The notes beneath the pieces were generated by a model, which was not told the origin of the DNA, searched no databases, and was given only the letters and a program-made list of their open reading frames with translations. Position numbers and translations under genes: made by a program. A DNA stretch of 22,184 nucleotides from Monoraphidium neglectum (taxonomy: Eukaryota > Chlorophyta > Chlorophyceae > Sphaeropleales > Selenastraceae). Numbering within the stretch: the first letter of the stretch is position 1; every line of letters begins with the position of its first letter. The stretch spans positions 1,617 to 23,800 of the forward strand of contig NW_014012981.1 in assembly GCF_000611645.1 (NCBI RefSeq), given 5' to 3'. Shown here in pieces: positions 1 to 9,225 of the stretch.

Positions 1-351
1 GCGCAGATGCGGCCGCCCGAGCCCGCCCCAGACACGGCGTCGCCGCCAGCGCGTGGTGGGACCACAAGCTGGCAGCCGGAGCGAGGCCCCCAGCCCCTCA
101 AGGACTTACGAGGAAACCCCGACCCCGCCGGGGGGCCGTACACCGGGCGCAAAACACCGCGCAATGCCACCGGAGAGCAAGTAGTGATCATTGCGGGACC
201 GTGAGCAAGGCTGCGGCTGCGGGGAAACCCGGGAAAACCGCTCCCTTGCACATGGCCACAGCTCACCTGTCATTATTGAGGTTGCACGCAGGTGCTCGGC
301 ACCTCGCTACCCCCGTGTAACCGACTGTCTATGAAAAAAAAACACGCGAGC
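1..351. other. left-edge stretch with no recognised gene
   Basis: GC-rich sequence with only short open frames on either strand, none of which resembles a known protein. There are no clear splice signals, tRNA-like folds or long repeats inside it. A run of nine A residues lies at 333-341, just before the inverted-repeat arm. It could be intergenic DNA or an untranslated part of a gene lying to the left. Confidence 0.5.
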
Positions 352-486
352 GATCAAAGCAGGGCACGGGGCGCGCCAACCCGCAGAACGCACACGGCCA
401 CGGCGACCGCGGCTCTGCGGCGCACACCACCCACCCATGCAGAAACCCCTGGCCAATTGAGAAAAGGGTCGGCTTCACACAAGGGC
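352..486 (-). repeat. left arm of a diverged inverted repeat
   Basis: This segment matches the reverse complement of 1014-1155 over almost its whole length, by eye roughly 80% identical with small gaps. Both arms share the end blocks CACGCGAGCGATCAAAGCAG and TTCACACAAG, read on the plus strand in this arm. Homology stops sharply at both ends. The spacer between the arms is about 530 bases. No terminal duplication or transposase frame is visible. It may be a fossil non-autonomous element or two insertions of one dispersed repeat. Confidence 0.8.
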
Positions 487-789
487 CCCGCCGCCCCTCT
501 GCTAGAGGCAATGTCTTAAAACACATGCACTCCAACGCCCGCATGGCAGGGCCCAGGCCCCAAGACGGTCCGCTGAGCGAGCGCACTCTGGCCCCAAAAA
601 GTCCAGCCGAGGAGAGAAAAGCAACACACACCCCACACTTCCAGCACGCCACCACCGCGCGCCACCAAGACGCTGAAGTCACCGACGTGCGCTAAGCGCC
701 CCGCCGCCACCACTACCATCAGCGCCGCCGCCCCCGCCGCTCCCACCAGCCGCCGCCGCAGCTGCAGTCCACGCAACGTTGTGGCTTGG

Positions 790-905
790 AAGAGGGTTGC
801 GGCGTTGAGGCTTGTAAGATGGCGGTTTCTCGGGGTTTTCCGCGGCCGCAGCCCTGCCTGGTACCTGTGTGTCTGCCAGATCCTTGCTCTCAGTGACTGG
901 CCACA
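790..905 (+). repeat. direct repeat, copy 1
   Basis: This segment is a diverged direct copy of 1212-1340. Shared blocks include TTCTCGGGGTT, CCGCAG and CTGCCTG, followed by a common tail around CCAGA..CCTTGC and GACT.GCCACA. By eye the copies are about 75-80% identical with small indels. The tail of this copy merges into the 67/69-base tandem repeat that starts at 877, so the repeats are nested. Neither copy codes for anything I recognise. Confidence 0.75.
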
Positions 906-1012
906 AGCTCTAAGCTGTTTTCTGTAACAAACGCAAAGCAAAGCAGATCCTTGCTCTCGGTGACTGGCGACAAGCTCTAAGTCTGAATTTCTGTAACAAA
1001 CGCAAAGCAAAG
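877..1012 (+). repeat. two-copy tandem repeat, units of 67 and 69 bases
   Basis: The units run 877-943 and 944-1012. Both begin CAGATCCTTGCTCTC and end in the same 25-base block that starts TTCTGTAACAAACGCAAAG. They differ by a few substitutions and a two-base insertion. Each copy carries TGTAA (923-927 and 992-996), the green-algal polyadenylation motif. This suggests, without proving, that the unit came from a transcript 3' end. A decayed third match to the start of the unit lies at about 1304-1336. Confidence 0.85.
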
Positions 1013-1013
1013 C

Positions 1014-1155
1014 CCTTGTGTGAAGGCCACCCTTTCTTCATTGGCTTGGGATTCCTGCATGGCTGGTGGTGTGCGCCCCTGCCCCGTGGCCGCCGTGGCC
1101 ATGTGAGTTTTGCGGGTTGGCTCACCCTGTGCCCTGCTTTGATCGCTCGCGTGTT
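1014..1155 (+). repeat. right arm of a diverged inverted repeat
   Basis: This is the partner of 352-486 in opposite orientation. It lies between the 67/69-base tandem repeat on its left and the second direct-repeat copy on its right. The arms could pair into a long imperfect stem if transcribed. The short open frame across this segment has no recognisable homology and is probably fortuitous. Confidence 0.8.
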
Positions 1156-1211
1156 GTGCATAGGTCCCCGCTGTTGCACGTGTTGCCGGGCTTTCCCCTC
1201 TGCCGGCTATG

Positions 1212-1340
1212 AGGTCGGGAGAAGGGTTGTGGTGTTAGTGGCTTGGAAGATGGCAGCTTCTCGGGGTTCCCCGCTGCCGCAGCTCTGCCTGCCAGGCACC
1301 TTTGTGTCTACCAGAACCTTGCACTCTTTGACTCGCCACA
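1212..1340 (+). repeat. direct repeat, copy 2
   Basis: This is the second copy of the segment at 790-905. It follows the right inverted-repeat arm and ends about 210 bases from the VPS2 stop codon, just beyond the VPS2 polyadenylation motif. The copy is a little longer than copy 1 because of small insertions. Confidence 0.75.
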
Positions 1341-1483
1341 TTCCTTGCCTCTGATCCTCTGAAAAATTGCGATGCCTGAATTGAAAATCTGTGACAATGA
1401 TAAACACAACGCTCATCGATGACCTCGCCCATCCGCCAATCAGCTGCCATTGGCGAGAGGTCTGCCCTGCAAGAAAAATGACT

Positions 1484-1488
1484 TTACA
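1484..1488 (-). terminator. TGTAA polyadenylation signal of VPS2
   Basis: TGTAA on the minus strand, 64 bases beyond the VPS2 stop codon. TGTAA is the usual near-upstream poly(A) element in green algae, and the distance is typical. The cleavage site would lie some 10-20 bases further along, near 1465-1475. Confidence 0.6.
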
Positions 1489-1551
1489 GCATGAGGCTGC
1501 ACGCGTGAATTGGCGCCAATAATACAACTGCTTGGTGAGCAACTGGTTTGA

Positions 1552-2176
1552 TCAAGACTTGCGCAGGTTGTCCAGCCGCGCCTGAAGGTCTTCGTCAATG
1601 CCTGCACCGCCTCCGCCGCCTGCGCCGCCGCTGCCGCTTGTTGGCCCCGCGCCGCTGCCGCCGCCGATGGGTCCCTCCATCGCCGCAACCGGCATCGCCG
1701 CGGCTGGGGCTGCAACAGGCATTTCTGGAGCGCTAACCATCTGCATGGCGTTGCACGAAAGAAGGAGAGGTGATATAAGTAATGGATACAAGAAGGGAGG
1801 TGCTGAGGCGGCGAAATGACACTAGGGGTTCCCCAGCCAAGGGCAAAACCCCATCATTGAGCCGACATCAACATGTTTCATTGCAGACACGAACGCTTTG
1901 CGTCCCTTCCAACTCTTTCCTCTCACGTTTGAGGCGCACATGAGCTCACCCAAATGCAGAGTGCGTGCACAAACACACGCACACACGCTTGACCGGCACA
2001 CAGTCCCGCCCAGAAGAGGAGGCAAATTCCACATTCGCGTCAACAAACAGCACGCTCACACACACGGCCGCTCAATTGATAACAAAGCATAAAAATGCAC
2101 CTTTACCAGAGTACGCACTGATGCGTAGAATAGCACGCACATGCATGCTCCACCACGCACATGTGTGTACGCACAC

Positions 2177-2216
<40 letters not shown>

Positions 2217-4173
2217 GGCTTCCAAGGTTGATGCCAATCTCATCCAGCACCTGGCTGACCAGCTCGTCAGTCTCATCTGCTTCGCCCTCGCCCTGCACGG
2301 TTGAGAAGGGGTTTAGGGGAGTCATGTCATTTGACAATTGCATTGCATGCTCCACAGACGGGGGGGGGGGGGGTCAAGCGTGGTGTGAGTCAGGGTGAAA
2401 CACAACGATTGCACTGTACGAAGCCGGTCAGCAGCCCACGCGCTTCCAGACATACATTTAAAGCTCAATGAGGCTCAATCCGCCAATCCGCCCACCAGCG
2501 TACAGCTTTGTGGTCATGCCCTTGAAATGAACAAGTGACACTGGCGTTTTGGCACCTGCCTGCCCACGCGCCACACAGCAATACAAGAGCGCCATGTCTA
2601 AAGGTGGCTCCATACCCGTTTCCCACACCCCAAAATGAACCTCACAATATGTATGAAACATCCCAGGGGACTCACCCAGCCTCACCCCCTTACCCCTACC
2701 TCAAACCCTCACCTCCATCGCATCATCGATGGCATCGCCCATCATGTCGCTGGTCATCTCCATGCGCTCATTCTGCCGCTCAAACTCCATCAGCACCTTC
2801 TGCATGTTCGGCAGGTTGAGCCGCTTGTTCATCACACGCATCGCCTGCGGCGAAGAGGAGTCCGAGGGAGAAATCAGGGCTAGGGACAGCAGGGCCGCAA
2901 GTGGCTTGGTGAGCAGGTGGAGACGGATATATGGAGGGATGCCGCATGCCGCCATGATATGGCCCTGCTGTTGGCTGCCTTGAGAGAACTCATTGGTATG
3001 CTGGTCTCAGAAAAAACAGCTGTAAGCGCCTGCGGCCCAGCATCGTTCCATAAGAACCTGCTGCCTGCGCATCAGCCCGTTCAGCAGGCACGCGTTGCTG
3101 CCCATGCAAATGACTGTGAGAGCCTCAAGATAGACCCAGGGTGCTGGGTGCTGCGATTGCTGGGCTGGCCTCATTTCCACAGCTCAAGGCATGCGCCTGC
3201 AGCAGCTGTCTGCTGTTGCAACCGCTGGACGAAGCTGCTGTTCGTGCAGCATCCAACGCTTACTTGTACTTGCCCCTGTTGGCTAGCCCCGCACCTTCGT
3301 GGCTCCCACCATTGCATCCGCCATCGCTTGCGTGCTTTTAAGCGTCTGCAGGGACGAGCAGGGATGTGGTGGCCAGAGGGGTTGCAGCTTGGTGCGATGA
3401 ACACCACTGAAGCGTTGCAGAAAAACGGCAAGCAGGCGATCATCTCATTGACTGCTGTATATGCCATGGCGGCTGCAATCAGGGGCTCACAAGCTGTCCT
3501 GCGGGGTCATGGTTGGCAGGCCCACTAGGACGCAGCACACCTGTATCCGCAGCGAGATGCCCTGCAGCTGCGACTTGAGGCCGTAAAGCTTGGTGACGGC
3601 GTGGCGATTGCGGATGAGAGACTTGGCCATGACCTTGACCGCATCCTATTACCATTCATAAACAGGAGTTGGGGGTCAAACAGCTGAGCTGTCACATGTA
3701 GCAGTGCACATCGGGCAGCAACGGGCGGGCACAATTGCTGCTTCCTGTAGCAAAAGCATGTGGTGAACACGTGCACATACGTCAGCACGTCCCTTGCCAC
3801 CTGCCTGGTGTGGGGTTGCGATCAGCAAGACAAATAGTGTGCCGCGGTCACCACTGCAGCAGCAGTGCACCACAATCCCCTACTGTACCCCGCCCAGCGG
3901 CACGCACGCTTCCTTGCTTACCAGCTGGCCCTCCTTCGCCATCTTCTTGATCTCTCCTATCAGCTTCTTTTCCTGGTTCTGCAGGCCCATGCGCTCGCGA
4001 TCCAGCTCACGCATGGCCTTGTCGAGCATGCGTTTGTTCTCCCGCAGTATCTCTGCAACCATGCAGGTGATGAGTTTGCATGCATCACCTGCATGTGAAA
4101 GGCACCCAGCACCCACCATGCAGTGAGCTCACTGACGCGGCCTACCTGCCGGGGTCTTTTTTTTGCCGAACAT
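1552..4173 (-). CDS. VPS2: VPS2/CHMP2-family ESCRT-III subunit, seven exons
   Basis: The spliced product is 237 residues; known VPS2/CHMP2A proteins are about 220-225. Exons on the minus strand are 4173-4146, 4052-3922, 3645-3541, 3345-3295, 2844-2713, 2292-2215 and 1740-1552. All introns are GT-AG and phase is kept throughout. The start MFGKKKTPAE matches the family's basic N-terminus. Next come AMRELDRER and EIKKMAKEGQ (helices 1-2), DAVKVMAKSLIRNRHAV, TLKSTQAMADAM, LPNMQKVLMEFERQ and DAIDDAME. The acidic segment DELVSQVLDEIGINL follows. The C-terminus LQARLDNLRKS is a MIM1 motif of the kind that binds the VPS4 MIT domain. In the known family, VPS2 helps end ESCRT-III polymers and recruits VPS4 for endosomal sorting, cytokinesis and membrane repair. 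A Gly/Ser/Pro-rich linker of about 45 residues before MIM1 explains the extra length. The 28-base first exon is easy to miss. Divergent from the CBM9-like gene. Confidence 0.93.
2180..2214 (-). repeat. (GT)17 microsatellite at a VPS2 5' splice site
   Basis: On the minus strand this is a perfect 35-base GT tract whose first G and T are the donor dinucleotide of VPS2 intron 6 (2214-1741). Exon 6 ends CAG at 2215, in the middle of the family's conserved Ser-Gln. The tract ends in TGCAGGTGTG, which looks like a cryptic acceptor followed by a cryptic donor. Confidence 0.9.
2360..2373 (+). repeat. G14 homopolymer in VPS2 intron 5
   Basis: Fourteen consecutive G on the plus strand (C on the transcript) lie about 70 bases upstream of the exon 6 acceptor. 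The exact length may be unreliable in a draft assembly. Confidence 0.8.
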
Positions 4174-5462
4174 GGCTTGCAACATGGTGGCGCCTGCCGG
4201 GGACAATCAAGGCTCGCACTGTCTCCTGCCTGCTGCTGTGCTGGTCGCTGACTGGGGCCTGCAGCGCGATCCGGATGGCTCGCAGCGATTGAAAGTGGCA
4301 CGTGTGAATCTAGAAAGCTGAGTGGACGCGAGAAACCTGAGAGTTTTGAATGACAGCCAGTGCTGCAACACCAGGGAGCGAGTGGCGCCACCTGGGCGCC
4401 TCAAACTGAGCTGCTGCCCTGCTGCTGCCTTCGAAGCAGCTGCTCGCCTAACAAGTAGTGTCGTAAAGATAGGCTGCTCTTGTTGAGATAAGACATGGGC
4501 AAAATTTGTGATTGACTCGCTGCCGTGCTCAGGTGACTTGTGATATGAGTCCCGGTGGAACGGGTACAGGGATACGGTACCTCACTCGCTGCTTGCCGCA
4601 CACGGCACTTAGCTCCCCGTGTGAGACGGTGACGGCTGACTGTGACTCTTATGTTGTTGAGGTGTACTTCTATGCCATTGCTTGGAGTGTCTGACCTTTC
4701 AAGCCTCAGCCCCCACACCGGAACCCTCGCCCTCGGCAGGCCACCCACTGGCCTGCCGGTGCATAGCATGGTGGTGGAATGCTCGCAAATGGAGGCGTTG
4801 ACGGCCAAAAATTGAAGGAAGTCGGGAGATGCACCCAAATTTATCTGAATGAATGCAGGGAAGGGGCCATGACATACCGCCATTGCGCTTTTGAAAGGCG
4901 TGTCCACGCAAGCTTGCCGGGAACCATCGATGGGAGGACGTACATGACTCTTCCTCACGCAACTTGCTGGATATCGAGAGGTCGTGCTGGAATTGCGTAA
5001 TTCAGAATTGTGGTGCATTTTCCAAAGTACTTGTTCAGGCAGGTGGAGCCGGCCAGCAGCAGTAGTTCGGTTGATTGCAAGTGTGAATGAGTTGCAAAAT
5101 GAAATCTGGCGAGGGGGTTGCCGCGACCTCTCACGCGCTGATCAAGTCCGCTAATCCTGTCTCAATCTGGGAGGAGAGGTTGAGTCCGATCTGACGGGGT
5201 GGTGCACCCATGCTACTGTTCCCGAGCTGAGCCAGCAGTACTGTATGGTGGGTCGGGAAAGAATCGCAGTTACTTGTGCACGTGCTCAGCTAGCGGCCCG
5301 TTGTGACACGTTCAACACATTGGTATGATCAGCTGGTACGTAGGATCACATGCGATGACTGTTTGAAATACATCAACGTGGTTACACACACGCGATCTGT
5401 ACCATCCCGCAACCCCGATCACAACACCCACTATACATTCAGATAGGCACTCAACATCATAA
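4174..5462. promoter_or_regulatory. divergent intergenic region, VPS2 / CBM9-like gene
   Basis: This stretch of 1289 bases separates two divergently oriented starts and must hold both promoters and 5' untranslated regions. I see no conserved protein, tRNA or strong repeat in it. The context just before the right-hand start (CATCATAAATGGC) is A-rich with G at +4, as expected for algal initiation. A CTATACAT motif at about 5430-5437 is a possible TATA-like element, only weakly supported. Confidence 0.4.
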
Positions 5463-8400
5463 ATGGCAATAGCGGCCGTTGTGGCTGTCGTTCTGGCGGC
5501 GGCTATGGTGTGCAGTGGGCTTGGGCAGGCGCTCGCGATGCCATCAGCAGGGTGGCAGGGAGCGACGGAACAGTGCGCTTATGTGATCCAGAATGCGGTT
5601 TTTGTGTTTGATCGCCTTCTTGCTCTCCTGGCAGGTGCGACCCTCCCTTGGCATGTTGACTGGCTGGATCAAGGGCGCGCTCAACACCAGGCAACCACAA
5701 AATGCGCCGCAAGGCCCTGTCCCGCCTCCTGAGGCGTATGACAAAGTGCCCCGCGAGGTGCCTTTGCCCTACGGTCTGCAGGTGCGTGCATGATGCAATT
5801 GTCTTTCTGCAGCAACACAGACCTGACCATAATGTGTTGTGTGCTTGTTGGTATCATGCTCATGCACTTGTGAAGCTGCTGCATGTGCAATCACACGACG
5901 TCGAGTTGCACCTCACCAGTAGGAACGCTGAAGTGGCACCCGAAATGCTTCATCCTGCCTCAACGTCCTGTGGTTGCCTGTCCTGGCAGGACAAGCCCCA
6001 CCCGCGCGGCTACGTCGCGCTGCGCACGGCAACGCCCCCTTCAATTGACGGCCGCCTGGCGGGCCCTGCCTGGGCAGCGGCGCCCTGGAGTGATGAGTTC
6101 CTAGACATAGTGGGCCCCACTGGACCCAAGCCCTGGGGCCCGGCACGCGTCAAGATGCTCTGGGACGACGAGGTCTGCCCCAATACGTTGCCGGGTGACA
6201 AGATTCTGATGGCTTGGACGCTTGCTGCGCACTCTGATACACAGCAACATCGGGTGCTGACGCACTCCAGACCAGCTGTACGACAGCCCGGATTATCCGC
6301 CTCCCCTCACACACACCTGCACACGCACTGCTGCTCGTCATGCCGCAATGCATGCAAGGCGCTGTACATTGGCGCGCGGCTGGAGGACGGCCAGCTGTTT
6401 GCAAACCAGACTCTCCACGACTCCATTGTGTACCACGACAACAACTTTGAGGTGCGTCCTGAGACACGACGCGCACCCTCAGGCGCACGTAGCTACGAAG
6501 GCCCACTGATAGAGTCCAGTTGCGTCGACTGCTGTTTGCGCGAATGAGGCAATTCATTCTAGACTTGCACCTGGTAATGCGCGCACCCGAACCCCCTTCC
6601 TGCATCCTGCCCAGGTGTTCTTAGACCCAGATGGGGTGAGCCGGGCAGGCAGGGTGTAAGCGAACTCTGCCGTTCATGTACCCCGCAAGACTCGCTGCCA
6701 CCCCCCCGCCTCTCCCCGTGTGCCTCATGGCTGAATTTTGTTTTTCAATGCGCGGCTGCACCTTCACAACCGCCGCCACAGCTGCCACCCACTTCCCTAA
6801 CTTATGTCAGCAATGCTTGCAGGACAACCATCTTTATTACGAAATTGAGATCAACGGTTTGGGGGCAGTCTGGGACCTGTTGTTGGCCAAGCCATACCGG
6901 TGGGCAGCGGGCGCTATTATGGCAGCTAGTTGCAAGCAGCACTTGGCATGGACGCTGCTTGTGTAAAGCATTGCAAGAAATCAAAGTGAATGCATGCAAA
7001 GTGGCCAACCGGCTTTGGGGCCTTGAGAGCTTGAACCGTGCACTGCACACTACTCAAGGTGCGCCTTGCACAGCTTTCTGAAAGACCCACCACCTCCACA
7101 CGGCCTCCTGCACTCGTGCCGCCCCACTCACCTGCGGGCCAGAAACGGCGGCCCACCCATTGACTCTTGGGAGACCATCCCACCCGGCAAAAGGACCATG
7201 CAGCAAGGCCCCACAGGTGCGTTGCGACCCGCTGTGACATGCGCACCAGCATAGCCAGCATAGCGTAGGCCCTGTCGCGGGTCCCGCACTCTTAGCTGTC
7301 GACTGGAGGCTGCCGCACATTGCCGCGCAATACTGCGCCGCAACACATCGTACCCTTCACTAGGCTGGAGCCCCATGCGCCATGCTGTCATGGTGGATGG
7401 CAAAATCAATTCAAGAGAGGGCACGCGCTCCTGGCAGGTCGGCGGTCAGGGTTCAGCTGGGGTGTGGGCTCATCAGACGGCGGGTGATATGCACCACAAC
7501 CATGGGGGTGCAAGCTTTGCCCTCTCAACAAGGCCGGCATCCTGGCTGGACGGCCATAGCAACAGTTGGTAAAAGCATGAGGTGTTTCCTACTCAGGGCG
7601 TGCTAGGCTGATGTCACACCCACGTTGGCACCCGGACTGCGTGCTGTACCACCCCAGGTGGAGATCGCTCTGCCCTGGAGCCTGCTACGGCAGACGGCGG
7701 GCGGGCGCGTGGTCCCGCCGCGCAGCGGCGACGCCTGGCGCATCAACTTCTCCAGGTTTGTCGTCCTTGTTTGTTTTGCACGATTGCCTGTAACTGCCCC
7801 CTCCCCCAAGCACGGGGGCTATGGAGCTGGCAAACAGACGTGCTTGAGTGCGAGCCGTGCCTCAACCGCTTCACACACCACCCCATGCAGCCTGCCACTC
7901 AACTGCCGGATCCCTTGACCTGCAGGGTGATGTGGACTGTGCGGTGGGACGAAGGGCTGCGGCGGTATGTCAAGGTGTGGCGCGCACTGGCCTGTGGATC
8001 CTGCAGAACCCCGGGCGCACCACACCACGGGCCCTGCCAGTAGAGGGGCGACGCAGGCGGTTGGGTAGAGCTGGTGCTGCTCCAGGCGTGCGCTCTTATG
8101 AGGTTGCAATTGGCCAGGCCTTCAGCACGTCTCCCCCTCACCTGCGGTATCCCGTGCTTTCTGACCAGGAGCCCCCAGACCAGGAACCTTTCAACTTCGT
8201 TTGGAGCCCCCAGGTGCGAGTGCCAGGGCAACAGAGGCCTCCAACTGTCAGAGGAACGACAATGAGAGCTCAGTTTGGAGAGGCTCGCTTCAAGTTCCAG
8301 AATCGCACCCTCAATTTGTGCCCTGCCTATTTTTTGTCATGACTCCGCGCAGTACCAAGTGGCCATGCACCAGCCCGAGTCTTGGGGCTACGTCCAGTTT

Positions 8401-9225
8401 GAAGGTCAAGACGGTGGGCGCATGAGCAGCAGCACCACTGCGGATGGGGCCAAAGCTTTCCCGGCGCTGGCGGCTCAGGCTCAATCATGTAGGGCTCTCG
8501 CATTCAACGTGTGCATCCCCACCCTTCCCGGCTCATGCCAGGGCAACTGGCATGCCTGGCCCTTCCATTCACCCATGTGCTGCAGCTGGTCGCTCATGCA
8601 ATCAGATCCATCGCCCTCCCACCACCCCGACAGTGCTATCGCCGCAGCCGCCACCGCCGTTCCGCCCCGACCCCACCTGGCCGGCTCGTGCTTTCCTGAT
8701 GGATCTGTACGACTCACAGCACCGCCACTGGCAGCTTCATGGTAGCTTCTCGGCCGACTTGGAGGCTCTGGGGGTGGGGCCACCCAAGGATGAGGGAGCT
8801 GTGCGGGACGTCACGGTGGAGGTTACATCGGTGGGTGGCAGCGTGGCAGTGGGGAAAAGTTTCCACAGGGGGGGAATTGTTGCAAACTGGCAGGAGGACA
8901 CAAGGCTTGCAGCACCAGGCTTGGCATACAAGACTTGGCGGGCCAGGCTTGGCGAACAGGCGGGAGACGGGAGCGTCAGGGACAGCAGCTAGGTTGTGCG
9001 AACCCTGGCTTGCCTCTTCACGCTTCTTTTCCCAAAAGGTTGTGTGTTCTCTGTGCTGTCCCTCCCTCACAGGTGTCTTTTGTGGCGTCCGCATCCGTTC
9101 CCCCTTCACCGAGTGGCGGTGCGGCCGCGCGTGTCTACGTCAATGCCGAGGGGCGGCTGACCGTGGCATACCCCGGCGACCCTGAGCGCAGTTACAAGCC
9201 GGCCGAGGGCGGCAGTTATTGGTAG
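5463..9225 (+). CDS. secreted carbohydrate-binding (CBM9-like) protein, 14 exons
   Basis: The exons are 5463-5507, 5635-5781, 5990-6172, 6359-6451, 6615-6635, 6823-6899, 7143-7216, 7364-7437, 7658-7755, 7926-7974, 8169-8213, 8353-8404, 8634-8830 and 9073-9225, giving about 435 residues. All junctions are GT-AG and in phase. The N-terminus is a hydrophobic signal peptide (MAIAAVVAVVLAAAM). The next region matches the CBM9-like beta-sandwich family: PPSIDGRLAGPAWAAAPW, VKMLWDDE, LYIGARLEDG, HDNNFEVFLDPDG, YEIEINGLGAVWDLLLAKPY, VEIALPW, WRINFSR, FVWSPQ and ESWGYVQF. A second part of about 115 residues carries DPTWPARAFLMDLY and ends with a small beta-rich segment. In known proteins CBM9-like domains bind sugars at a polymer or cell surface. 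I see no catalytic domain. The alternative start at 5593 also gives a signal peptide, but would use the polypyrimidine-AG at 5634 as coding. No TGTAA is visible just downstream. Confidence 0.85.

Noticed and set aside
516..1179. Minus-strand frames over the repeat region, one with repeated SLRARI/SPRARI-like segments
   Set aside because: The apparent protein repeat is the 67/69-base DNA tandem read in frame by chance. No homology or splicing support.
1965..2398. Frames with Thr-His repeats across 2180-2214
   Set aside because: Same reason: a microsatellite in VPS2 intron 6. The real coding frame is on the minus strand.
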